Of a DNA stretch of 64,000 nt, positions 1 through 11,249 are shown in pieces. The notes beneath the pieces were generated by a model. It saw only the letters and a list, made by a program, of their open reading frames with translations. It did not search any database and had not been told where the DNA came from. Made by a program: the position numbers and the translations under genes. Every line of letters starts with the position of its first letter. Within the stretch, counting starts at the first letter, position 1. The DNA comes from Limnephilus marmoratus (lineage: Eukaryota; Arthropoda; Insecta; Trichoptera; Limnephilidae), in contig OU862907.1 in the NCBI GenBank assembly GCA_917880885.1, positions 65,343,072 to 65,407,071 of the forward strand, read 5' to 3'.

Positions 1-1025
1 TTATTAACTGTTGCATGTCCGTGATAATTATTATCCCAATTTAAGATCTTAAAAAGTTTCTTATATTCTTTAATATTTTTCGCCCAATCCAAGACTTCAC
101 CAAAAGTACAATCATCATTTTTAAAAGCATCGACAAAATTATTCATTGCGTGAGACTTAACAGAATATGTGATGGTATTATCAATCCACTTGAAGTTGGA
201 TACATCATTCTGAATGCGATAAATCCTACCTACGTGCACCCCGCAGGTGTTGATATGATTGGGGGCTGACAGGTAGAGAGTAATGTCCAGCCCATCTAAG
301 CTGGGTGCATTCATCTCATACCTGTAGTAATAATCATTCAGTACTCGGGCCAACATGTCTCGGGCACCCGGACTATCAAAACCAACGGTCTTGGCGTGTA
401 TGTCAGCCTCGGAGATCTTTTGTAACCTACTTTTACTTTCTATAAGTTTTATGCATAAATACTTGACTGATAATGCAGTTATCTGAGCAAGCCATGCCCC
501 CAGGGAGTGACCTGTGATTGCGAGTGTGTAGTGCCTATTGTGTTGATTGTTTGCTAAATGAATTATTTGACGTATAGAATCTACAAATGTTACAGCCGAA
601 TCCATGCATGATGTGTAGTTAGTGCCGAAGATTCCTGTGATGTCTGTGTATACTGCTCCAAAGCATTTAGGATCAGTTCCGCGATGTGCCACCACCACTT
701 GCTGTAAACCGGTGTGATAGAAAGCTGCACCAAAGTAACCATTGAACCAACCTGTATTGTTGGCGGTGACCAGAAGTTTCCACCCAGATGGCTGGAGAGA
801 AGAAAGCTTACCGGACAGAATCCTAGTCACATATTCTGAGTCTGATTCTTCTCTGGATGTCTTCCTGCTATACACCAAATCAGCAAACATCGCCAAGGTC
901 TGGTCACTTGGGTGGGGCTCCGCATCCAGCAGGTACTCTGGACACTGCTCCGAGGATTCAAGTAGGGTTGTGGTCAGTTCATCCAACTGCCTATCTTCCA
1001 TCAGCAAACTTTTGTCCACTTCCAT
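1..1025 (-). CDS. class-3-lipase-like serine hydrolase, 3' end beyond the window
   Basis: The minus frame is open from an ATG at 1025 (context GAGCCATGG, close to Kozak) to the left edge, 341 codons with no stop. Around residue 114 the frame reads AHRGTD, typical of the oxyanion region of Lipase_3-type alpha/beta hydrolases. Ser174 sits in the nucleophile elbow GHSLGA. SHAMNNF places a probable catalytic His at about residue 292. The acidic member of the triad is not pinned. I see no signal peptide at the N terminus, so a cytosolic hydrolase or esterase is more likely than a secreted lipase. A splice acceptor (TTGTTTCAG) lies directly upstream at 1037, so this is an internal or second exon that contains the start. 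The remaining exon(s) lie to the left of the window. The substrate cannot be told from sequence. The family call is firm on motifs; the exact start is an inference. Confidence 0.8.
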   Translation of the reverse strand, partial: MEVDKSLLMEDRQLDELTTTLLESSEQCPEYLLDAEPHPSDQTLAMFADLVYSRKTSREESDSEYVTRILSGKLSSLQPSGWKLLVTANNTGWFNGYFGAAFYHTGLQQVVVAHRGTDPKCFGAVYTDITGIFGTNYTSCMDSAVTFVDSIRQIIHLANNQHNRHYTLAITGHSLGAWLAQITALSVKYLCIKLIESKSRLQKISEADIHAKTVGFDSPGARDMLARVLNDYYYRYEMNAPSLDGLDITLYLSAPNHINTCGVHVGRIYRIQNDVSNFKWIDNTITYSVKSHAMNNFVDAFKNDDCTFGEVLDWAKNIKEYKKLFKILNWDNNYHGHATVN

Positions 1026-1130
1026 GGCTCTCGTTCCTGAAACAAGTGTTTTAATGTTCATCAAATACAAGAACTGTGTCACAATATGACTATGCGTTGG
1101 AAATAATACTTAGCTATATAGAATAAACTC

Positions 1131-1725
1131 TCGACTGGTAATACGAAAGTCGCGGGTTCAAATCTCGGCGTGTGCATAAAATAATGATTGAGTTGTATTA
1201 TTTCACAAATAAATTATTAGAAATTATTCACGGTAAGTTTTAAGATTTTAACGGCCAAAAGTATTTTGGTTATTTATTTTTTGGGGTTTTATGCCATGTT
1301 GCGCTACCTCCTTCTTTAGCCAACGTTTCGGACATCATTGCAGTGTCGACATCTACAGGATCTGCCCTGATGATGGACACTGCAAAGATGTCCAAAATTT
1401 TGGCTCAAGAAGTAGGTAGCGCAACTGGAATAAGACCTCAAAAAACAAATAACGAGAATAGACGTTACATTTGCGACACATTCCAGCGTGTGTAATACTT
1501 GAGATATCGTCCTGGTGTAAGACCGCCAATCAGAATTTAAAGGTTACTTCAAATGTCTTTAGCCGCGTTTGGTGAGCAGATCTGAATAGCCGGGTACCTT
1601 CCCACCTACTTATTCCCCGTATCTTTCACCTCCCCACTATCTTCAGCCCTACCACACCATATCCCAACTGGATATACCATAATATCATTGGCTCCAGATG
1701 GTTGGGAGCAGTTGGAACTCTTGTA
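1131..1725 (+). repeat. S1 dispersed SINE-like repeat, interrupted by FB-B copy 1
   Basis: The left part (1131-1250) has a Pol III B-box-like GGTTCAAATC followed by an A/T-rich linker. The body resumes at about 1463 after the foldback insertion and runs to about 1725. The same body recurs near 22815-23095 and 26335-26500 (plus), and 10605-10780, 11250-11400 and 22055-22330 (minus). A recurring phrase reads, on one strand, ATGGCATCCCCAA. The B-box head suggests a tRNA-derived SINE, but the A box is not clear. Confidence 0.55.
1254..1462. mobile_element. FB-B foldback element, copy 1
   Basis: Long inverted arms surround a short centre. The left arm carries TTGCGCTACCTCCTTC and AACGTTTCGGACAT; the right arm carries their reverse complements in a decayed form. 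It sits inside an S1 repeat, so it is the younger of the two. No coding capacity: the small frames across it are palindrome artefacts. Confidence 0.75.
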
Positions 1726-1849
1726 CGATATTCACATTAAAAAAAAAAATATTAAAAATTAAGATATTAAAAAAAAAAAATCTAATGGTATTCGGACAAA
1801 ATCATATTATTACTTTAAATGGACAAACTCAGTCATGTAAGGAGAATAT

Positions 1850-2054
1850 AAAAATAGAAACGGTGATTGTCGGACAGGAAACCACAAGAGACACAATTCC
1901 TTCAATATGTCAAATGAATATGTTATCGCGGTTTCATTTGGTAAAGTTTTGCTGCTCTTCACGAATATAGTAATATTATGCGTGACTAATAATTATTTTT
2001 ACATGTGCATCTACCTACTGAAGAAGCTTGATTACATAGGAATACATGGAGACC
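1850..2054 (-). repeat. dispersed repeat containing an empty target site
   Basis: The reverse complement of this stretch matches the sequence flanking the large nest: 40490-40508 on one side and 56008-56270 on the other. Here the 8-bp target occurs once (2028-2035, TTGATTAC, complement GTAATCAA), while in the nest it is duplicated around the insertion. It is therefore a paralogous empty site. Confidence 0.7.
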
Positions 2055-2659
2055 AGTGGCGGTCCGTGAGTTTTCAGTGAGCTAGAGCGCTAAGATTGAA
2101 AAATACGACATTACTGATGTTGTTGTAGCAGAAAATGATTTTTTTTTTCTAAATTTCAACTTTTTGTATGAAGATCTTTCAGTATGTGGATACGGCACAT
2201 CCTGAAGATTTTATTTTTTTGTTTTTGGTGTGTTATATATGCCGAGTTGCGCTACCTCCTTCTTTATCCAATGTTTCGGACAGCGTTGCAGTGTCCATTA
2301 TCAGGGCAGATATGGCAGATCCGACAGATCCAACAGATGTGACAGATTCGACAGATGTGACAGATCCAATAGATGTGACAGATCTGTCGGATCAGCTGGA
2401 TTTGCCCTGATGATGGAACGCTGTCCGAAACGTTGGCTAAAGAAGGAGATAGCCCAAAAAGGCATAACACCCCAAATACAAATAACGAAAATCTTCGGGA
2501 TTCTTTCAGTCAGGGGTGGAGCCGCATCCACATACTGAAAGATCTTCGTACAAAAAGTTTAAATTTTGAAAAAAAAAAAATCAGCTTCGACAACATCAGT
2601 AATGTCGTATTTTACAATTTTAGTACTCTATCTCACTGAAAACTCACGGGCCGCCACTG
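2055..2659. mobile_element. hAT-like MITE or composite foldback with CAGTGGCGG ends
   Basis: The left arm starts CAGTGGCGGTCC (2054-2065) and the right arm ends GGGCCGCCACTG (2648-2659). The arms are about 140 nt long, inverted and well matched (for example CTTTCAGTATGTGGA against its complement near 2527-2541). CAGTGGCGG-type ends are common in non-autonomous hAT elements. The flanks ATGGAGAC and ATTGAGAC match at 7 of 8 positions, a possible 8-bp duplication. An FB-B copy occupies the centre. Part of a second copy is at 40371-40490. Confidence 0.6.
2215..2490. mobile_element. FB-B foldback element, copy 2
   Basis: The arms carry the family's GTTGCGCTACCTCC and AACGTTGG/CGTTTCGG blocks as inverted repeats. 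The centre (about 2315-2400) is a run of 9-bp units of the type GACAGATCC or GACAGATGT, absent from the other copies. Small frames reading ADPTDPTDVTD come only from that run. Confidence 0.75.
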
Positions 2660-2978
2660 ATTGAGACCTATTTTGTTGGGTGAAATCATATTTACCTATA
2701 CAATGCAACACAACTAATAATTTTTAGCAATGGATACAAATCATTCCCTTTTGAGTTGTAACTTCTGGTGTACCACAGGGGTCGAATCTTGGCCTCCTGC
2801 TTTTTTATTACCTTGCTTCAAAATTAAACTATGTTTATGATTACATTTTTCGTAAAACTAAGTCTGCTTCCGATCATGAAAAGCATCACACTGACCTCGA
2901 CACACATCACAACAGGTATACCATCAATGACATGCATTTAATCGTTGTAAAATTTTACAATTTTTAAAATTTTCGTTG

Positions 2979-3046
2979 AAAAAAAACCTTCATAATTAAA
3001 TATTTAGTTGGATATAACTAAATATTTAATTATGAAGGTTTTTTTT
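2979..3046. repeat. perfect 31-bp inverted repeat with 6-nt loop
   Basis: 2979-3009 pairs without mismatch with 3016-3046; the arm contains CCTTCATAATTAAATATT. The loop is GGATAT. It lies in the inferred intron and would give a strong RNA hairpin. It has no recognised family. Confidence 0.85.
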
Positions 3047-4194
3047 CTATAATTCTTTTCGAGAAAATGCCTTCTCAGTCAGAAGTTAAAACTGGTGTTG
3101 TGTTCTGAACGCAACTTAAAATTCGAGGTAGGAATCGTGCATTCCCACAAAATCCTTAAAACAATACTTTCCGTAAATAAAAAAATTAAGCTAATTATTC
3201 TTGCGAATCCAATAGCATATTTCTGGAACGCGTATTTCAGATTTTTCCTCTAGATTTTTTTCCATGAATTAATTGTGAAATAATACAAATTAACCAAAAA
3301 AATATAAGTTTACGCTGGCGTGACCTCTAGATTCGTAGTCGAGGATCTACCGGACTACGGAAAACATTTCTAATGTTGTAAGCACGACAGTTCAGTGACT
3401 TAAAGCTCTGCAACCGGGTTTAAAAAGAAGAAGGTGGAGAGATACGAAATTACGAATGTTAGAGGAGAGCGCTAATATTTACAGTGACAAAATCGATGCG
3501 AAAATTGCGAAATTTTTTAATAAAACACGACTCGTTTAAAATAGAGCAAAAATCTTGCGGGCATGATCTTAAACAGCATTTAAAAAAACACTGTGAATTT
3601 TTTCATACATATAACTTGTAAAATAACTGAAACAAACCTGTTTATAATAATTTTTGGAGCATACTTTGCGATTTTTTTCTATCGAGGGAATTTTATATAA
3701 TTTGCATTTCGGTGCGGGCAAAGTCTAGATATTATCTTCAAGAATAACATATATTTTTTAAAAGCTTTAAAACTTACCGTGTTTAAGTGAAATATGTAAT
3801 AAATCGGTAGAAATCCGGGTTGCGGGCCCTTCAGTTATTAGCTATTAGACTATATTGAGGACATAAACAATAAATCTGTTGACATTGTTCACAACTACAA
3901 TAATAAGTCTAGTAAAACTAACTGATTAGAGCTGATCTATATTCCTGTCCCGGTTCCTTTTCTCAGAAATTCATTACGTGACTTACAACAATACAAACCT
4001 TCACCGATTCAATGACGCGTGCGGTTTACTAACAAAAATTATTATATTTGATAATCCGATGCATGAAAAAGTAATCAAGAATTTGATGCCGAATGAGATT
4101 GCCTAACAAACTGTTTCAAATGCTTCTTAAAATGATCACATTTAGAAGAATAATTATTGTATTTTTGCAAAATTAGGGTATGAGAGATTTGTGA

Positions 4195-4320
4195 GTTTCG
4201 CGTGGCATTTAAAGCAACCACCACGCCCCATATCAGAGGGCCCGTTTCAGAGGTGTGACCACGCTGGGTAAGAGGACCACTTCTCTCCTCGTGTTTTATT
4301 TCCACTAGTGCAAACATCTT
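4195..4320. repeat. dispersed repeat, first of two copies in the window
   Basis: CCACCACGCCCCATATCAGAGGG and the following GTGTGACCAC/GAGGACCACTT blocks recur in the same order at 6215-6315. No coding sense seen. Confidence 0.5.
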
Positions 4321-4736
4321 GGTAGTATAATATTGATATTAACCTCACATATAAATACCTACACGTATGATGATAATATTATTCCATAATTTTTATTTTA
4401 TTTTCTTATCATACAAATTAATGTAGTTCTGAATGTAATGGAATCTTTCAGTTCATTTGTCATCCACTTCCCGAACTACCGAAATATGAGAATTTTGCAA
4501 GGTTGTTTTTTGTCTTTTTAGACCAAATTTTATTTTAGTTATCCACATCCTCATTGTGCTATCTCAACGCTCCCTAATTTTCTCTGGGTCTTTTACTGCC
4601 CCCCTGAAAGTCTCAAACGTTAACAAGGGGGAGTAATTGCCCACGATGAGAACCTATGATGTAGGCACACTATGCACGCGTTAAAAATCGACTTACGATG
4701 CGTTCATAAAACAACTTAGGATGTGATATAAGTTTT

Positions 4737-4977
4737 AAGATTTTCACGGCCAAAAGCATTTTCGTTATTTGTTTTTGGGGTGTTATGCCGTGTTGCGCTA
4801 CCTCCTTCTTTAGCCAACGTTTCGGACATCGTTGCAGTGTCCATCATCAGGGCAGATCCATCTACCGGATCTGCCGGATCTGCCCTGATGATGGACACTG
4901 CAACGATGTCCGAAACGTTGGCTAAAGAAGGAGGTAGTGCAACACGGCATAACACCCCAAAAACAAATAACGAAAAA
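4737..4977. mobile_element. FB-B foldback element, copy 3
   Basis: This is a near-perfect palindrome. Both arms read GTTATTTGTTTTTGGGGTGT, then the GCGCTACCTCC and AACGTTTCGGACATCG blocks. The centre is a GATCTGCCG/GATCCATCTACCG spacer. The arms are so similar that both strands stay open in matching frames, giving two mirror-image spurious ORFs. Confidence 0.8.
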
Positions 4978-6209
4978 AAACTTAGAATGCGTTCATAAAC
5001 CAACTGGGCATTTTAAAATCAAATCGATAGAACAACGTGCGCTGGATGCCAGCGCTTTGTAAATCTTTTTTTTGTCAATCAAACATAGATATAAATAGGC
5101 CACTTGCATCACATTTTTTAAATTTTTTTCCGGTTTAGGCAAATATTCTAAGACATTCTGTATTTTATTTATTTTTTAATCGTATTTTTGTAACCCTAGC
5201 GATTTTTTGAAAATTTTAATCCGAAAAATCAGACCATTTTTTATAAACCGGAAAGACGGAACATAATTTTAAAGGTGCGAAAAAAAACGATACTTACATA
5301 GCCGAAAATCATTTTTAAAAAAAAGAACGTTTTCCACAAGAAAGGGCACAGGAGAATAACGAGGCTTACCAAAAATATTACATATCATAAATATTTTTTT
5401 CCTTGATCCATCTTATTGATCATAAATCATTATAATGTTCAACGTCTATATTACTAAATCCAATGTTATATACTTATGCTTGTAAATTATAATAATAATA
5501 AGAATATAATAAAATTTGATTTTGTTTAAATCAGCACCACTACCATTATACCTCTATAACACGTACCGACAGATTAAATGGCGTAAAACGAACGGAGTTC
5601 TCTTCAGAACATCTGTCAAACAGTCAAACCAAATGATGGCAGAGAACAAACAATAAATCTAGTGAACGTTAAATGTCAAATTCAAAAATTCGCGTGTGTT
5701 GCCATATAAAAAAAATAAGTCAGTGTAGAATTTTACAAAATTAAGAGGAAAATTTTCGGAGACAGAACATTTTCATGTAGTGACGTCACGGGCCCAAATA
5801 ATGGATTTATTTAAAAAAAAAAAAAAAAACTGTACCTACATTTCTAAAAAAATTTACTAATATTTTCGTGGTCTTAGTAAAAAAATCTATCCACACGATT
5901 TTTTCCAAGACGTTATGAAATCCATGCAAGTGGCCTATTGGCGACTGCCGCTGATGGCGTTGCAAATTTGGTAACGTATTTTTAAACAATTAAAATGTAC
6001 AGATATAGAATATTTTCTTCCAACAAAAAATCTTCAAAGGTGCTGAAAAAATCTTCAAAATCATTCCAGTTTTAGAGGAGAAAACAGGGATTACAAAATC
6101 TCGATTTAAAGTAGGTTTAATCGGCCTGTGGTATAGTTGTCCCTTTCTCTCAATATTCAGGGGGATAACAGTGACAGTGACAGCAACAGTTTTGTAAAAC
6201 AGCCATTTG

Positions 6210-6318
6210 AGAGCATGCACCACGCGCCACATCAGAGGGCCGCCCGTTCCAGAGGCGTGACCACTAAAGAGAGGAGGACCACTTTGTCCTCCGTGGGCGT
6301 TACAACAACACAACACTA
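6210..6318. repeat. dispersed repeat, second copy
   Basis: Same block order as 4195-4320 (CACCACGCGCCACATCAGAGG, GCGTGACCAC, GAGGACCAC). The region around it (about 5000-6200 and 6320-8090) is A+T-rich with no gene I can support. Confidence 0.5.
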
Positions 6319-8098
6319 CTACCTAATTATTTGTAACGCTAATTGAATTGTTGACTTCCAATACCCTCCCTAATGAATTTTATTACTTTTATCAACAAAA
6401 ACGAGTAGGCTGATGAGTTTTCATGATTCCAGTTATTTTATTTTTTACAAGTCAGCACGATCTTATAATAACCTGATAGGTACTTTTGTTATTTTTTATT
6501 TAAATGTTTAATATGTATCTATTTAAAAAATGTGTTTTGATTTTCATTAGGGTGGATTTTTGTACTCACTTGGATCTCAACAACTTAAATCCGCAGGGTT
6601 TTGGAAAACATTTTTAATTGTATTTTTATGCTTTTTTGGCGAGCGCAGAAATGTGAAAAGGTTGAAATCATAAGTAAATATATTAAAAAATTAAAATATG
6701 CAACTTATTAGAGAATATATAAGTTAGTCGGTATATTTATTAACGGTAACAGAGAATTATTTTTAAGCACATAAAAGGCGTCATTTTATCAGACCAATAA
6801 AATTTTCTCTGGCTTCACGTAAATTCAAATGGAAGTATCTGTGGATTTTTGGAGGGATCGTCGAATTTTTTAAGAAACTGAGGTTTTTGATCTATTTTTA
6901 ATCGATGCCATAATTTTTTGACAAATTGTTGACATCCTTCACTTTAACCAGAAAAAAATATTGGAAAAATATTTTCATGAAAATATGTTACGGCCAAAAA
7001 CATTTAAATAAAAATGAGACGCCATTGAAAACTTCAAATTAAATTTAAAAAAAAAACAACTTTCAAATGTTTACATTTTTTTTCGTTCTAAATTATTCTT
7101 CCTCGTTTCTTGTTTTCGAATTAATTTTCTTGATTTACCAAGAAGTTATTCAGGCACCATTATTACATAATTAAGATAAATCCCAAATAAAACAACTACT
7201 AGACCAACCCGACACTAATTATAAGTTTTAATTTCCTCATCACAATAATAACAAAAAAAATACTAGAACATATCCTCTCAAAATATTTCATCAGCATATC
7301 AAATTGAAAGCAAAGTACATACGCGTTATTTGTAGGCACCAAATTGTTACAACTTTATTATATGTACATACTTTTACAATTCTGTCAGCCCATCCATTTC
7401 AAATATCAATGTTTTTAAACCAACACTATGTACCTACCACCTACTTACTATCTACCTATTGAGTATATACAATAATATTTTTTTTCTGATATATCTATGC
7501 CTGCATTATCTTATACTGTATATTCCAATTTAACTTTCATTTAATTCAAGTTCATTATGTCGACTTGTCTTCATGTATAATATATTTTTTAATATAAGTA
7601 CTTGTAATAACATACTCTCTGTACCTACCTACTCGCATTTTACAATGACACTACTCCAAAATTCAAACACGAGAAATGTTTTTCTCTTTTGAAATGGGTA
7701 GTTTTGTTAAAAATAAATTCATGTTTTGTAATCAGTTTTAAGAGCAATATGTTTTACTTTAAATCTGTTTAAGTATGTAGGTATTTAAAAAAAGAAAGAT
7801 TTTATCAAGAAATTAGTAGAATGCCTAAGGATTAAAAAATTCAACAAAATGACCAAAAATTGTATCAAGATTGGCTGTTTCAATTACGGAGTATTTTGGA
7901 ACTCAGGTCGATATTTAGAAACGATTTATAAATAAATTAGGATAATTTTGGAAATAACAACGACAGTATCACATTCCTGGTTAGAAATCTCAAAAGATGG
8001 CATTCATTCCTAATTTTCGACAAAACTTAATTAGGTAGGATATTGGAACTCACCGATTCAGTTCAAACATAATATTATTTAGATATATTGTAACTTAC

Positions 8099-8272
8099 TG
8101 CTTGCTGGTTATGTGTGATGTCAGTGGTTGTATGGAATGTGTCCTTGTACTGGGCAGTGCGAACGGGAATGGATTTGAAACAAACAATCTAATAAGGTAG
8201 CACTATGGTTTGTGGTTGCGCCTTGTGGAGCGGACTTGATGACTGCTCGACTGGGAGTGTCTGCGAGAGACT
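8099..8272 (-). other. probable 5' untranslated first exon of the lipase-like gene
   Basis: Reading the minus strand from an initiator-like GCAGTC (A at about 8272) there are about 174 nt of locally G+C-richer sequence ending at a consensus donor: AGCA, then GTAAGT at 8098. The stretch has no long open frame, which suits a non-coding leader. Linking it to the exon at 1036 is inference from strand, spacing and splice signals; it could belong to another transcript. Confidence 0.5.
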
Positions 8273-8298
8273 GCGATCAGACCATCAGCCGCTTGCTC

Positions 8299-8304
8299 TT
8301 ATAA
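8299..8304 (-). promoter_or_regulatory. TATA box, candidate core promoter
   Basis: The minus strand reads GGTTATAAGAGC. The first T of TATAA (8303) is 31 nt upstream of the A of the initiator-like GCAGTC at 8272, which is canonical spacing for an insect TATA/Inr promoter. A GCGTCA (CRE/AP-1-like) motif lies a little further upstream, near 8318. Confidence 0.5.
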
Positions 8305-9334
8305 CCGCAATGTGATGACGCAGACTACTTATTTAAGTATATATTCTCACATTATCATAAGCAGGAGACGGGCGGGCCGCAGTAAAGGAAAGTTTGGTTT
8401 TGTGAACGGCTGCACTGCATTTTTCATATAAAGCTTAATTTGAATTTGAGCCCAAAATGCCTAACTGAACAATTATTTTCCTTAATCAAAAGGTAAAGCA
8501 AATATCTCGTATGGATGTGTGCTAATTTATTTATTTGTCTTTTCTATTATAAAATAGAGGCCATTAGAATAAAAATTTTCTTTAGATATCTTTGGCAGTT
8601 TTTTTCCGTATTTAGGTACTACCTACAAGGAATGTCGTAAATTATGAAATAATAAAAATGTATTTAAAAAGCATTTTAATGGCCGTAAACTTAAATTATA
8701 AAAGATGAACACAAATTTGTCGATCGTAAATTAAAATTTCTACCATAAAGTGGGTTGACTTTGGCACAAATTTTCATTCGGTTACAAAGAACATTGAATA
8801 AAATCCAACTTACGCGTGATAGTGCCTTGATTATTATTTGTGTATTGATTGAAATAGAGTTTTTCATCTGTTTTTAAATGATTTTGGAAATACTTAGCAT
8901 AGTGGTAATTAGTGTGGACCGAAGTTTCCTATAGGGGATTCTTTGGTCCAATTTAATTTTAAAGGCAAAATTATGTATTTTAACAATAGGTCAAAGTAAA
9001 GCCAGTAATATATGTAATTAATCATATTTCTCATGTCAACATTGCATGAAAAATTGCAATCAATAGTTTTTAATACAATTTGTATTGGCCGCGCAGACTT
9101 TCCCATAGTCTAGTGTCTCTTTGCATAGGCGTCTGTAGCTCTTCAGACATCAATTGCAATTTCACTTCTACTCAACCAGCCCTATAAGATGAAGCCGCCG
9201 AACGAACTTGGACTCGATCAGCATCAGTGTTACCAACTCAGCTCATGGAACACTTAATTTATAAATAATCTTCTGAAGCATGAGAATGGTTTCGGAACTT
9301 TCGGGACAAAGGGCTGCTTTAAGGTTTATATTTA
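8305..9334. other. no gene recognised
   Basis: A+T-rich sequence upstream of the candidate promoter. I see no convincing coding frame, RNA gene or repeat shared with the rest of the window. Confidence 0.4.
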
Positions 9335-9765
9335 GGAGGCGTCTACTAATATCTACAGGAATTCCAAAAACTGAAAAAATCGAACTAATATCTATGAGAA
9401 CCAAAGTGTTGACGAATATCTACAGCTCAAACTGTTGACTAATATATATGGGAACCAAAGTGTTGACGAATATCTACAGCACTGGCAGAGGTTGGATTTG
9501 CAATTATGTATAGCATATTGGAATAACGTAATATTGCGTATGCAGTTTAAAAAACTTAATTTATGTATGTATGTATGTAAAAATCCCTAATATCGGATTA
9601 TTGGACACATTTAGCTGATAAGTCCAACCTACGCTCTGTAGATATTAATTCAACCTTCGCTCTGTAGATATTAGTCAACACTCTGAAGTTCGTAGATATT
9701 AGTTCAACATATGAGCTGTAGATATTCGTCAGACATACAGGCTGTAGATATTAGTATCTGGAGTC
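9335..9765. mobile_element. FB-A iterated-motif foldback element, copy 1
   Basis: The element is 431 bp. Its left half has five copies of AATATCTAcag-like motif (starts 9348, 9387, 9415, 9441, 9469). Its right half has five in the opposite orientation, TAGATATT (9639, 9665, 9693, 9719, 9745). Spacing is mostly 26-28 bp. The middle is a unique A/T-rich spacer. Outer ends are GGAGGCGTCTACT and AGTATCTGGAGTC. Flanks TATATTTA and TTTAATTT match only partly, so this copy's duplication is decayed. No coding capacity. Confidence 0.85.
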
Positions 9766-10604
9766 TTTAATTTAACGGTGATTCTGCATAAGAGACCACA
9801 AGATTAAATTATTATTGCATGTGGAACAAGTAAATTTTAATTTTGTTTTATTTTATTTTGATACAATATTTTACATTTCATTGTAATTTTGTTTTTTTTT
9901 CCGTAATGTTGTGATGTCGTGATGCCGTAATGTTCTCAATCCGGTAATGTTGGCCTCACTGGGTGGCTTACCCATGCTAAGGTCCCCATTTTATAGTAGG
10001 TATAAGAGTTTATACATAGGTAATACATTTGGAAAAAAAAAATAATGTTGGTGACGAAAAAACACTTAAACTAAGATGGTTTCTCTCCAAATTTTTCTGC
10101 ATTTAATCTGGAACTTGAATTTTATAATTTTACTCGGAACATGAAAATGGTTTCTCTCGCAACATTTACTCCTGGACGATTGCATGATCATGACTCAAAG
10201 AGCCGACTGAAAGAGGACGAAGACCGCGATGGCTCAATTGAGTGAGAGAATGAGCTAAGAACAATGGTTCCATGACAGTTGATCCGGCAAAAAATGGTCC
10301 CCCCGACAGTTGACCCGCCGACAATTGATCCCCCGACAGTTGATCCTTCCGACATTTAAACCCCTAAAAGATTATTTCTTCAAGTAAGTATGCAACGGCC
10401 GTATAACCAAAGTCGACATACTTAGGTATATCAGAAGGCATCTGGTGTGAAAAAGCTGTAAAAAATATTTTTACTAAAAATAATTTCGACTCTCCGAAGG
10501 AGCATGCGGTAATAAAAAAATACGACATACCTGTACGAGCAGTCGGCTTAGCAAAAATCCGCTAAAGATTCCTATTTGCATATAATATAACTTTTTATGT
10601 GAAT
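9766..10604. other. no gene; short degenerate GACAGTTGATCC run near 10270-10350
   Basis: Four imperfect copies of GACAGTTGATCC/GACAATTGATCC lie between about 10270 and 10350. The rest is A+T-rich with nothing recognised. Confidence 0.4.
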
Positions 10605-10780
10605 GTAACACAAGTGTCCCAACTGCTCCCAACTGTCTGGGGCCAGTGAGACAATGGCATCCCCAATTTTGGTATGTTGTGAAGCTGAAGGTAGTGGGGA
10701 GGGGAAGAAGATGAAGGAAATGTATCTGGCTATTCAGATCTAGTCGCCAAACACCACTAAAGCCATTTCAAGTACCTAAT
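10605..10780 (-). repeat. S1 repeat, partial
   Basis: Contains CCCAACTGCTCCCAACTG, ATGGCATCCCCAATTT and the GGAGGGGAAG block in the same order as the other minus-oriented S1 copies. It is truncated. Confidence 0.55.
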
Positions 10781-11249
10781 AAGACTAATAACTAATATGT
10801 ACATGTATGTAATTTTTTCTTACAGTATTACATATTAATGGTTTTTAATTGTTACTTAAGTAAATTAAGACTCAAAATAAGTGCTAATATTAGATTTTAA
10901 GAGATTTCTTCTAAATATTAATAAATTACATTATTACATACATCTCATCTCATGAAATTGTGTTTTTTGTCAGTATTATGTCACCCTCGTCAGTCCCCTG
11001 GCAGTCAAATTTAGAAAAATCTAAATATCTCAGAATCTACTTGAAAAAGTGACTGGGCCAAACACGAACAATATAATCATTATATTAGCATCTTATATGC
11101 CCAAATTTTGGGGAATATTATTTTTAAAATATACCTAAAAGTTACCCAACTTTTGTATTTTCATCCAGACACTATAATTCAAAGTAAAAATTTAAATAAA
11201 AATCATACAACATAACTTATTTTTTCCGAATAAAACACAAGAGTCCTAA

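Larger units (their letters stand above)
1037..8098 (-). other. inferred first intron of the lipase-like gene
   Basis: The intron is inferred from a consensus donor (GTAAGT at 8098-8093) and an acceptor (TTTCAG ending at 1037) on the minus strand. No other host exon was recognised between them. The interval holds the S1, FB-B and hAT-like repeats listed separately. About 6320-8090 is A+T-rich sequence in which I see no gene or clear repeat. Another exon between them cannot be excluded. Confidence 0.5.

Noticed and set aside
742..1089. Plus-strand 115-aa ORF
   Set aside because: Antisense shadow of the lipase-like exon, which carries the family motifs.
4716..5003. Mirror-image ORFs of about 70-95 aa on both strands
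   Set aside because: The FB-B palindrome makes both strands read alike; no function is implied.
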